From contig JAAMXP010003072.1 of assembly GCA_019693395.1 (NCBI GenBank), positions 2,218 through 40,372 on the forward strand: a DNA stretch of 38,155 bases, in the 5' to 3' direction. Under the pieces are notes generated by a model, which did no database searches, had not been told where the DNA came from, and saw nothing but the letters and a program-made list of their open reading frames with translations. Positions 1 through 9,073 of this stretch are shown piece by piece. Within the stretch, counting starts at the first letter, position 1. Every line of letters starts with the position of its first letter. This stretch comes from Ettlia oleoabundans. Taxonomy: Eukaryota; Chlorophyta; Chlorophyceae; Chlamydomonadales. Both the position numbers and the translations under genes were made by a program.

Positions 1-17
1 CCCCCCCCCCCCCCCCC
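1..17. repeat. Poly-C homopolymer at window edge
   Basis: Seventeen consecutive C residues open the window. They lie upstream of the acceptor at 39-40, so they are probably inside the last intron of the methyltransferase gene. Such a run could be genuine or could mark an assembly edge or a homopolymer error. Confidence 0.8.
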
Positions 18-40
18 GTTGCGTTGCTTATGGTTTGTAG

Positions 41-192
41 ACAAGCACCGCTTTGTGGGCAACGTGCACAACAAGCACCGGCAGGTGGGCAATGCGGTGC
101 CGCCACCCCTGGCCGCCGCCCTGGGCCGCCAGCTGCGCATTGCTCTGGAGAAGAAGGCGGAACAAGACCGGCAGCGCGCGCTGGCGGCTTGA
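41..192 (+). CDS. DNA (cytosine-5)-methyltransferase, C-terminal exon (partial)
   Basis: This is the last exon of a C5-DNA methyltransferase, which methylates cytosine in nuclear DNA using S-adenosylmethionine. The reading frame starts behind a TTTGTAG acceptor and reads [20 protein letters not shown], then a basic tail rich in Lys, Gln and Arg, ending at TGA 190-192. The [12 protein letters not shown] segment is the conserved motif X end of the catalytic domain in DNMT1/MET1 and chromomethylase enzymes, where it closes over the cofactor site. Motifs I to IX lie before the window. About 50 residues are visible, so I cannot tell MET1/DNMT1 from a chromomethylase. The tail after motif X is short and has no extra domain. 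A TGTAA motif lies at 612-616, rather far downstream for the polyadenylation signal. Confidence 0.82.
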
Positions 193-1184
193 GTAGTTAG
201 CAGCCCAACTGGATGATCTGGCCAGCCCGTAGCATGATGGCTCGCTGATGGCGGTTGGCATCCGTTAACCAGGAACCCGTCCACCCTTCACACTCATGAA
301 CTGCAGTTGCCAGCCCCGTGCCTGCTTATAGATGCAGCGGATGCTGTGTAGGCAGGTAGTGGCAGCCAGGCTGTCTAGGCAGCACGTGACCGAATCCTTC
401 AACGCCACGTACAGTCTCTTGTCTTTCAATTGCTCTATTTTCATCGCTGTTTTCTTTCTTCCAGATAGATCTCAGAGGGCAGGGCCCAGCCACAAATTTA
501 GTGAGAGCCACGGCAGGCGCGCCGGAAGGCCTCCACCTTGCAATCTGTTTATCATCCCTCCTTTGGTAACTGCTGCTTGCCACTCAGGGCAGCCCTGTTG
601 CTGTTGCTTTTTGTAACCCCCGACTAGCGCGTTAGAGCCTGGGGCAGGCTGGTGGTGGTGTTAGCATGCCGTGGGACCATTGGTGGCGCGCGATGCTGTA
701 CAACAGTGTGAGGGGCTGTAGCACAAGGGTTGGCCAGAAGAGTGACAGACCTTTATACCTTGCGAAAGGGGGCTAGAGCAACTCGCTCTGATCGTCAATA
801 CCCGTTGCTCTCCTTGTTAGCCCTCTGGGTTGTGAAGGTCAACATGGCTGGCTCAGGAAGCGGCGGTAGCTTGCTTGTGACGCAGCGGCGACGGCCCCTT
901 GAGTGACCCAGGCCGCCTCTTGACGGTCCCTCTTGCCCCTCCTCTGCTGTAGAAAACCCACAAAGGTTCTAGCCACATTCCTGGATTCTTCCCGATGCCT
1001 TGTCTCATGTTGATCGATCCCAATATGTTCGGCCCGTCCCATGCAAATCTGGGAGTGCATCGACTCCTGTTGGGTCTTGGCTGGATTGAGGGCTGCCGGG
1101 CCCATCGCAACGCTCCCAAACCATTAAGCAGGTTTCGAAACAATTTTACCATCGAACTGAGCGAAAACTATTGGGCGAGCGGCC
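193..1184. other. Intergenic: methyltransferase 3' region and upstream region of next gene
   Basis: About 990 bases without a gene I can support. The first part should be the 3' UTR of the methyltransferase, with a TGTAA motif at 612-616 that may be its polyadenylation signal. The rest precedes the ATG at 1185 and should hold the promoter and 5' UTR of the next gene. The open frames here (for example 839-1152 on the minus strand and 995-1285 on the plus strand) show no family resemblance and no splice-compatible partner. Confidence 0.6.
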
Positions 1185-3365
1185 ATGGGGGTGCGAGGTC
1201 GGGCAAGTGTGCTAGCCCGTCTCTTCTGCTTCGCCCCGAACGCACGCGTGCAAAATTTGCCCTCGCGCAGACGAAAGCAGCTTGAACACAAAGCGCACGC
1301 GGCCGCTGTAGCAGAACAGCAGCCGCCAACCAGCCCTGCCTCCGCCGACGCCCTAGCTGCCTACCTGGGCAGTCAGCCTGCAGCTTTACCCTTCAGTACT
1401 GACCCTTCCATTGAGTACAGCGTGCCGCAGACGTCAACATACCTAAGCAGCGGCGGCGGCAGCAGCAGTGGCAGCGGCGCTGAATTGGAGTCAGGGTATG
1501 ATGCCGACAGCGACTGCCCGCAGGAGGAAAGCAGCTCAGCGGCGAGCGGAAGCCTCCGTTTCGCATCGGCGGTACGGTTGCGGCGCATCACGGCCACCAG
1601 CCAGCCGGCAGAGCAGCCGCAGGAAGTGGAGGAGGACATGGGGGAGCAGCGACAGGAGCACCGCAAGCAGCAGCATAAGCGGGAGGAGGGCAGCAGTACA
1701 GAGGAGACTGGCCAGGCTAAGGCGGTGGCACAGTTCCAGCAGGAGCGCGGCAGCAGCAAACACAGCAGGAGCAGCAGCGACCAAGGCAGCCTGGTAAGCA
1801 GCAGCCAGCAAGGGAACGATGCTGCAGCTGAGGGGTCAGAGCAGCAGGGCAAAGCAGTCGCCAGCGAGCACTCAGCTGCTGCTCTGTCCAACAGCACCCG
1901 GAGCATCGCCACCCTGCCCTGCCCCTCGCCCTTCAACCAACCCCTGCCTGCCAGCGGCAGCTGCTGCAGCCTGGCCGCCTTTGTCAGCCCGTCTCGCAGC
2001 TTCCGCCATTCTCGGCTGCCCAGCAGGGACGGCTTTGTGCTGACTGCAGCTGACGGCAGCACCAGCACAGCCTCACATTCCGCATCCAGCATCTCTCTGG
2101 CGCACTTCCTGGGGCCAGCAGGAAGCAGCCGTGGCAGCTTCAAGCGCAAGCTGCGCCGCATTGGCAGCACCCAAGTGGTGCTGTCAGAGCCAGGCACCCC
2201 GGATGCTTCTACAGCAGCAAACTCCAGCGATGCACCTCCTGCCGCCAACTTTCTCGCTCTCATTCCCTTTCCGCCTGCTGCACCAGTCCCAGTGCGCGGG
2301 AGCCGCAGTGCCAGACCAATACGGAGGAGCATCAGCGCCTCTGCTGCACGACCGGCCACAAAAGCAGCAGCGCCAGCTGCAGCTGCTGCTGTGGCACCCG
2401 GTGGCCAGCCCAGCAACGCTGCCGGGGGTGCAGCGCTGGTGCAGCGGCGGCTGTCTGAGATGCACAGCAGCCACTTCATCAGCCTGCACAAGCTGCAGCG
2501 ACAGTGTGGAGATCTGAGCGGTGAGCAGGCTTGACTTGGCCAACATCACATGTTATATGCGGTTTGATTGCTTTGCTGCAGCCCGGGAACGCCAATTCGA
2601 AGCATCATGCATGGACATATGCAGCAGCCAGCCCAGCGCTTGCTCATGGGAAGATTCATGTCATTGCAGGGAATGCGAGCCTGCTGTAGCTACCATAGAG
2701 ATACCCTTGTCAATCGATACTTTCAAGCTTCCTGCCTTGCCTCCCTCCCCCCGCCTGCTGCCCCTGCAGAACCCCCCAACGACCTGCTGAGCTTGATGGC
2801 GCGCCGCGTGTTTGCCACCTGCAGCCCCGGGCTCATGCAGCGGCTGGACAGCGAGCAGGAGCAGGCTGCTGGCCAGCAGGCTGCCGAGCTGGAGACAGCT
2901 GGGAGCAAGGCTCAGGCTGTCCAGGCGAAGGGAGCTTATCAGCAGGAAACTAAGCCGCAGGCACCAGAGAAGGAGGTTGTGGCACCGCTGCAAGCGTCTG
3001 AGCAGCCGGCAGGTGGACAGCAGGCAAAGGAGCCAGCCATGGATGAGGCAGCTATCCAGCAGGAGGCAGCTGGGGAGGAGGCACAGAAGGAAATGGCGCT
3101 GCAAACTGCCTTGCAGCGCTCCCAGCCTACCCCAGAGTCAGCAGCATCAGCAGCAGGAGTTACAGGCACTCCTGCAGCCAAAGCTGCAGCTGCCCAGCCA
3201 GGCCCAGACTCGCCTACCAGCAGTGCCCAGGCGCCTCCCACGCCGCAGCCAGCCAGCGATGATGACCTGCCGCAGCTGCCGCCCATTCGCACGCGAGTGG
3301 GGCAGCCGCGACGTGAGCGCAGTGCTAAGGCTGCTGCTGACATGCAGCGTGTCTGGCGCCCCTAA
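1185..3365 (+). CDS. Ser/Ala/Gln-rich low-complexity protein, function unknown
   Basis: I do not recognise this protein. Two exons fit: 1185-2520 and 2770-3365, joined across a GTGAGC donor and a CCCCTGCAG acceptor in phase 1, giving 643 residues. The start GCGGCCATGG is a good Kozak context and is followed by a basic stretch (RRRKQLEHK). Most of the rest is Ser-, Ala-, Gln- and Glu-rich and probably disordered. Islands that look more conserved are FKRKLRRIGSTQVVLSEPG near residue 320, the segment around the splice junction (FISLHKLQRQCGDLS, then EPPNDLLSLMARRVF), and the last part with RTRVGQPRRERSAK. The junction region could form an amphipathic helix. No membrane segment or catalytic motif is seen. 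Support for the gene is the long open frame continuing in phase over a good intron. Possible roles such as a scaffold or regulator are guesses only. Confidence 0.62.
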
Positions 3366-4063
3366 TGCACCTCAAGCGGCCACCAGCGCGGTGGTCAGGG
3401 CAGCTTACAGCCGGGTCATTGGTACAGCACAGCAGTGCTTCAAAACTGAAAGGAGAAGGAGAAGCCACCGGCGGTGGCAGGTGCAGGGGCAGCACCAGCA
3501 TCAGTAGCGGCGGCGGTGTCGACTTGCGCCACGCCCCCATTGCCAAGGCTGCTGCCGTTGCAGGCAGGTGCCGCCGCTGGGGCTGCTGCAGTTGCCACCG
3601 TTGCGGGTTCTCTAAATAGTCCAGCCAGCTTGCGTTGCTCCTGCATCAAGGAGGGCGGTCATGAGAGAACGGCAAACCTAAGAAACAGTGGAACTTTCCT
3701 TGCTGCTGAAATTCCCCTTGACTTGGACAAATATTGGACGCGCTAAATGCCTGTCCCCCAGATACCAAGCGCCCGTGCAAGCCCCCTTTACCCTATATAT
3801 TGTTCTCGACGTTTGTTGGTTGCTTCTACCTCGCCTTAGTTTGACCGAACCACACTTTTTCCGCCCGTGTTGGCCCTTCATGCTGACCGCAGCAAATTTC
3901 ACCTTCACTCCAACTTGCAAATCTTGCGCAAACCCAAGCACGACTGCACAGCCCCCTAAGACAGATTTGTCCCTTAATTCCTCTTGACCCTCGTGTATTG
4001 TGGTCAACACTCTCCCTGCATTCCTCTCCCTGCGACCCCCAAACAAGTACATGCTCGTACACC
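3366..4063. other. Intergenic between convergent genes
   Basis: This stretch holds the 3' UTRs of two converging genes. Open frames on both strands (for example 3678-4160 minus) are compositionally unlike the neighbouring exons and match nothing I know. A further small 3' exon of the JmjC gene could be hidden here, because a plausible donor (GAG|GTAGGT at 4169/4168) lies at the end of its last recognised exon. No clear TGTAA signal was found for either gene. Confidence 0.5.
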
Positions 4064-7000
4064 CTATGAACCCTCGTGCCCACACCCCAGTACCGCATGC
4101 AACCCAGCCATGCTGTGGTGTTCGCTGTAACAAATCTTGCCCAAAGTAATTGACAAGCAATAACCTACCTCTGCCCGTCTTCTTGCAGCTTCCTCTGCTG
4201 CCTGTGCCGCCTCCAGCAGCTGTGGCCTCTCTTTTTGCAACGCCGCCACGAACCGGTCGTAAAGGCGTGTGCGGGCCTCATCGCTTGCGCATCCAGACAC
4301 AAGCGCCGGGCTGCGAGAGCGAAGGAAGGCTAGCACGTGGGGAAGGTTGACCTCCGACACGAAGTTCTGGGTCACAGCCACCGATTCCTCCAGGTTGATG
4401 GCGATGTGCCACCATTGGCGCTGCAGCAGCAGGGAGGGAGGTTTGTGGGTTTGGTGGTTAGCATTGTATGTTGAAGCACCGAGTGGGCGGGACACAACGT
4501 GCGTTGGAAACGTGTGAATTGGCGGCGGGGGGAAGGTCGAGGGATGTATCTCAAGCGTGAAAAGGCCAAGTGGCAAGCATGGCAACGTACCAACACCCCA
4601 CTGCCTCCTGGCAGCATAATTGGGCAACAACGCCAGCCCACACAGATTCGAGCTGTCAGCTCACCGGCACAAACAGCATTTCTCCCTCGCGCAGAACGCA
4701 CTCCATTGGAGTTGCCCCCACGGTGTGCCTATGGTCGTAGAACGACATGAACCACTCCATCAGGCTGACGGGGGAGGCCACATCTGCGCCATCCTCGCTG
4801 GGCCGCACCCCTGTGTCAAGTTTGCAAAGAAATTCAACCATGTCAGTGGGCAGAGGCAGAAAGAAAGGCGACATGGCAAACATTGTTGACAGGTAGTTAG
4901 GTGACAGCAAGAGCACTGCAGGGTAGCAAAAATATGTGGATGGAAAGAATAGCGCCATGTGCACTGGCAGACACAGCACTGAGCTCCCCGCACGACCCCA
5001 CTCCGCCCAGCACACCCAGCACCCGTGCGACTGTAGGTGATATACCTGGCGGTGTGACGTGTGGCGGGTACAGCACCCACTTCTTGCTGCCGCGCACCAC
5101 GCCATTCCAGGCGCTGGTGGAGTTTGGGTCCTTGTGCCAGCTGCAGGGGTGTTTGTGCAGGAGTAGAGACCAGCATTGAAGGCATGGCACCATGGCGGGA
5201 TGTGTGCTAGGAGTGTGGGGGCAGGAGCCCAGTGGAACAAGGGCGCAGCTCTGTGTAGTGGTCGCACAGCAAGGCTTGCTAGCCAGCCTAGAAGGTAGCT
5301 GTTGAGATGAATGATGAATTATTGGGGACAAGCCAAAACAGCCACCAGCCAACCAACGATCAACAACTGTCGGCAACCAGGCAGCTGTTGCTGGATTCAG
5401 CGAGCAGCCACCCACCCATCAACAGTGCTCTCACGGTCTGCTGCTGTAACTAGACAGTGATGAGCCAGCATCAAGAGAAACACGCATCAGCCACCAAAAC
5501 AACCAGCGAAAGCCAGAGGAGTCACATCCCTGACCGCCAAGCGGCAATCACGCACCTACTGCCGCTTTTGACAGGCCCCACGATGAGCCAGCGCCAGTCG
5601 GGGCGATCCTCTCCCAGCAACGAGAACAGATCCTCCCCAAACACCTCAGGCGCGCTGTAATCGCTTGCAAGCTGAGGAGCTGTGCTGCAAAAGGTCTTGT
5701 CAAACCTGCATGGGACGGCGGACACACCGGAGATGGGAGGAAGTAAGAGGTTGTAACGACTCATGCAGCGGGGTGTTGAGAACAAACAACATTGACATGA
5801 ATGGGAGATGTGCAAGCGTTGGTTTGATGCCTGCGGTGTCCCCATGAAGCAACAATAGAGCAATGCAGGATGGGGTAGGCAACAGTCGCTTTGCCAATTG
5901 CCCTCTCCAAACACTAACAAGAGCACCAACAGTGGTGGCAGCAGCAGCATTGACTAGGGCAGGGCCAACAGCGCATGTACCAACTTGAGACAGCCGTCCC
6001 GCATATCACTCACAGATACAGTGGCAGCTCGTCTCTGTTGGTGTCTGCATACTTGCAGTAGGCTTCAAAGCTGATGGGCTGGTCCCCAACAACAACCTGC
6101 CTCCCTGCAAAGGCTTTTCTAAGATACCGCCTGCTCCATTTCTTCATGGCTGGCCACTTGGCAACCTGGCACAAGCAGGGCATGGCAGATTGGGGAAGGA
6201 CGGTTTGTTGCAGTTGAAAGGCTAGCCAATGGCGGCTGCCCTGCAAAACTGCAGCAGGGCACATCAAGCAGGCAGACCCCGTTGCACTTGCACGCCTACT
6301 AGCGAGCCAGTGAGCCAGCCAGAAGGCCAGCCAGGCAGCCGCTCCATCTGTGCAAGGGGCCCTCGGTTGCTTAGGCCCGCCTGCCAGCCACCAACGAACT
6401 CACCACATCTGTGAGGATCACAGGGCGGTTGGGGACCTCGTACTGCTCTCGAAACTCTGCTTCGCTAAGGTTTGACCTGCGGTCAATGTTGTCTACTTCC
6501 AACCAAGAGGGGTCGATCGCCATTGTGGCACAACTGCAGAGTGAAGAGAACAAGCGGGTGTTATACGTTGCAACGTGTCCACCCGCACGACTGATACAGA
6601 CCAGCAGGAGCTGAGGAAAGCAGTACATGTTTTCAGGAAGAATTTTGGGGAGATTGTGCAGTGGCGACTTGGACGGCAGCAGCAAGGTCTCTACGGGGAA
6701 GTGCACCGCTGCCAGCTGGCACCCGCTCGTTATTCTGAATTGCAAGTACACTTGCAAAACGTGCACAAACCACCAAGCACATGTAACCAACCGCTGTACA
6801 CCCCTGCATGTCACACCTCTGCTGCTACTTACAGCCAAGGTGTGTAGAGCAGGTCTGACTGCACGCCTGCCACACGACGTGGCCGCCGCTTGCCGGGCTT
6901 GTAGCCGGGCACTTTCCCAACAAGATAGGTCTCCTGCCAGTTACCCTGGAAGTCCCACCGCCCCTCAATCTCCTGCACAATGAAATGGAGGCGCGGTGAG

Positions 7001-7405
7001 GGATTGCGGTGTGCCTCTTGTATGGCAGCAGCGCAGCTACAGAGGCCGCTCACTGGCGCCACTCCCAGCCACCCTGCTGGTGGCGTGACGTAGCAATGGG
7101 TCCTCAGCGCAATGGACGTTCAGCAGAAAAGTCGCGCTTGTTCCATCCTTACAGGTGCCTGCATCACCCACCTCCAGGCACAGGCCCTTCCAGAGCTCAT
7201 CGTGCTGGCAGAACACCCAGAGGAAGCGGCTGACAGCGGCGAGGCGCGCCAGGTCAGCAGCCGGCAGCAGCTCCAAGATGTTCAATATTGCCTCATCAGG
7301 CAGGATGGCAAGGCATCCCAACCCAGCTGTCCGCACGTTGTGTGCCTCCTCGGAGCCGCTTTCAAACAGCCCCAGTGCAGGCTGCACGCCATGTGGGTGC
7401 TGCAT
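4064..7405 (-). CDS. F-box and JmjC domain protein (JMJ21/JMJD6-like oxygenase)
   Basis: This is a 2-oxoglutarate/Fe(II) oxygenase fused to an F-box, the architecture of Arabidopsis JMJ21 (At1g78280). Exons: 7172-7405, 6833-6972, 6404-6533, 6014-6165, 5556-5705, 5046-5140, 4665-4810 and 4420 down to 4064; every junction keeps phase. The F-box is at about residues 33-75 (LPDEAILNILELL...LWKGLCLE). The JmjC core follows: SWHKDPNSTSAWN gives Fe ligands His271 and Asp273, and WWHIAINLEESVAVTQNF gives the third ligand His354, so the metal site is intact. The substrate may be a protein Arg or Lys residue (hydroxylation or demethylation), and the F-box suggests recruitment to an SCF ubiquitin ligase; both are inferred from the family. 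The C-terminus is uncertain: reading through gives a stop at 4064 (467 residues), but a donor at 4169/4168 after a helical Glu/Ala/Arg stretch could lead to another exon. The long C-terminal region of land-plant JMJ21 is not seen. Confidence 0.88.
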
Positions 7406-8087
7406 GCCGGGCCTCGCGCCGCGGCCGGCCGCTGCATGTGTAGATGTGCGACGGGCTGCTGAGTGTGTAACTGGGCAAAAGATGGGTGTAACCGTTATGA
7501 AGTGATATATCTGTCCTGCGTAACACGACGCGATTCGGGACGCCTGGGCTTAAGGCGCGGTTGAGGCAGGCCAGCCGGCGGCGGCGGCAGCAGGGCGGCG
7601 GCGGCGGCGGCGGTTGCAGCACCAGGACAAGGAAAGTCCTGTCTCTTTTCGATTAAACGCACATGCTAATCGCACACAGGCAAAGCACCAGCGCTGCAAA
7701 CAAGCCGGAGATGAGGATGGCATGCGGCGGCGCACCTCAGCCAGGGTAAGCGTAAGGCCATTAGCTTTGTCTCATTGACAGATCACGCATTCGCAATAAC
7801 TGGGCTTACACAAATCCCGCGGCGGAGCCCAGCTGGCTGCCTATCATGCATGGCAGCGCTGACCGCGCTTATCTTCAAAGCGGCTCGAACAGCATGCGGC
7901 TTTGAACCCTCTACCACTCACCTGCAATATTCCGGCGCGCGTCACAGGACCTAAGCACAGGCGCGGACAGATGGACACAGCCCTGCTCTCCGCTCGGTCT
8001 GCCTCCAACTTTCACAGCATTGAAAACAAAATCAGGGCCGCTTACACCCGAGATACTCCCGCACGCCCCACTAGGTGCGACAGCACA
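7406..8087. promoter_or_regulatory. Divergent upstream region, JmjC gene / tail-anchored protein gene
   Basis: About 680 bases between two genes that point away from each other. It contains a GGC-rich stretch at 7577-7613 near the JmjC start, then a less GC-rich part. No TATA box or conserved element could be assigned with confidence. A frame at 7902-8087 is open upstream of the ATG at 8088 but looks like leader sequence. Confidence 0.4.
7577..7613. repeat. GGC trinucleotide repeat
   Basis: Two blocks of GGC repeats (about 7577-7589 and 7594-7613) separated by CAGCAG-type sequence. They lie about 170-210 bases upstream of the JmjC start codon, so they are in its promoter or 5' leader. Confidence 0.85.
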
Positions 8088-8718
8088 ATGCCCGCCCAGC
8101 AATCCAATGGTGGGGCGCTGCTGCGTCAGTCAGGGCAGGCTGCACCCGCCAAGTTCGTCTGCAGTTGCGGCAGATGCTGACTACTGTGATTTGCCCAACG
8201 TCAACGCACTTCTGCAGGCCAGAGGTGGAGGAAGTGTCGCTGGCACGTGACGCTGCCAGCCACTATGGCTTGAAGCAAATCTTCCCGCACCTGCTTGAAG
8301 ATCACACGAGCGTGCTGGGCGGCAGCAGCATCACGCTAGCAGATGCCACAGGCCACAAGCGGGCAGTGCTGGCACTCAAATTTGTGCCTCCTGGCACGCA
8401 GGCAATGCAGCAGAGCGCAAGCTGGAGGCGGGGCGCCAGCTGGCAGTGCAGCGTGCGCAGCAGGCAGCCCAGCAGGAGCCCGACAAGCCAGTGGTGGTGG
8501 GAGTAGTCAGCAACCTGGGGCTGCGGTGGATGTCGCCCCCTGCCAGCCTGCCTCCGCAGCTCATGCCGGATCCAGCACCCACAAGCTGGGGCCAGCAGCG
8601 TAAGGGCCGCTGCCGCTCACGAATGCGCCCCACCACAATTATGCTGGCGCTTCTCTTGGCCGCAGCATTAGCGGCGACCGTGCTGCTGTTCATAAGCTTT
8701 GGACGCAAAATGATTTGA
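8088..8718 (+). pseudogene. Putative tail-anchored membrane protein with apparent frameshift
   Basis: I do not recognise the family. A start at 8088 (MPAQQSNGG) can be joined over a 65-nt intron (donor 8153, acceptor end 8217) to a frame containing EVEEVSLARDAASHYGLKQ and then GHKRAVLALKFVPPG, which runs to about 8410. From there the plausible coding frame changes by one base, with no intron able to explain it, to ERKLEAGRQLAVQRAQQ. This second frame ends with a basic stretch and one hydrophobic helix (TTIMLALLLAAALAATVLLF) only about nine residues before the stop at 8716-8718. That layout is typical of a tail-anchored protein with its bulk in the cytosol. The frame change could be a sequencing error, a real disabling mutation, or a sign that my first half is wrong. 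The C-terminal membrane segment is the best-supported part. Confidence 0.38.
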
Positions 8719-9073
8719 TTGTCACAGGCCTGAGCTTACAGTAACAGGCAATGGACAAGAATATACTATGCATCAGGCAAAGAGAGAGAGAGGTCAGCAG
8801 AATTTCAATGCAATGAACGAGCAGCATATGGGCAGGGAAGAGAAGGACAAGTACATGGTAGGCTTCACGGTTCGCAGTTTTGGCAGGCAAGGAAAGCAGT
8901 ACGATGGCACAACGGACAGCACACAGTTCAAGGTCAGGTCAGGGATGAGGGGAGAAACAGATAGGGTGGCGGTAGGGTGCAACACGTGCAGTGCAGCCAG
9001 CACCCAGCATACACTTTGCTGCCGCTGGTATGCTGCCGCAGCTTGACACAACTGTCTATCGCGCACCCAAACC
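8719..9073. other. Intergenic between convergent genes
   Basis: About 355 bases of presumed 3' UTRs. A TTACA at 8736-8740 (TGTAA on the minus strand) is 334 bases past the HAD stop codon and might be its polyadenylation signal, though the distance is long. Nothing else was recognised. Confidence 0.5.

Noticed and set aside
1373..2491. Open frame of 372 codons on the minus strand
   Set aside because: It is antisense to the Ser/Ala-rich gene, arises from its GC-rich repeated codons, and has Leu/Cys/Ser-rich content typical of a shadow. The plus-strand frame continues in phase over a good intron.
3678..4160. Minus-strand open frame of 160 codons after the JmjC gene
   Set aside because: No family resemblance and no composition like the neighbouring exons. 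It might hide a terminal exon, but I found no proof.
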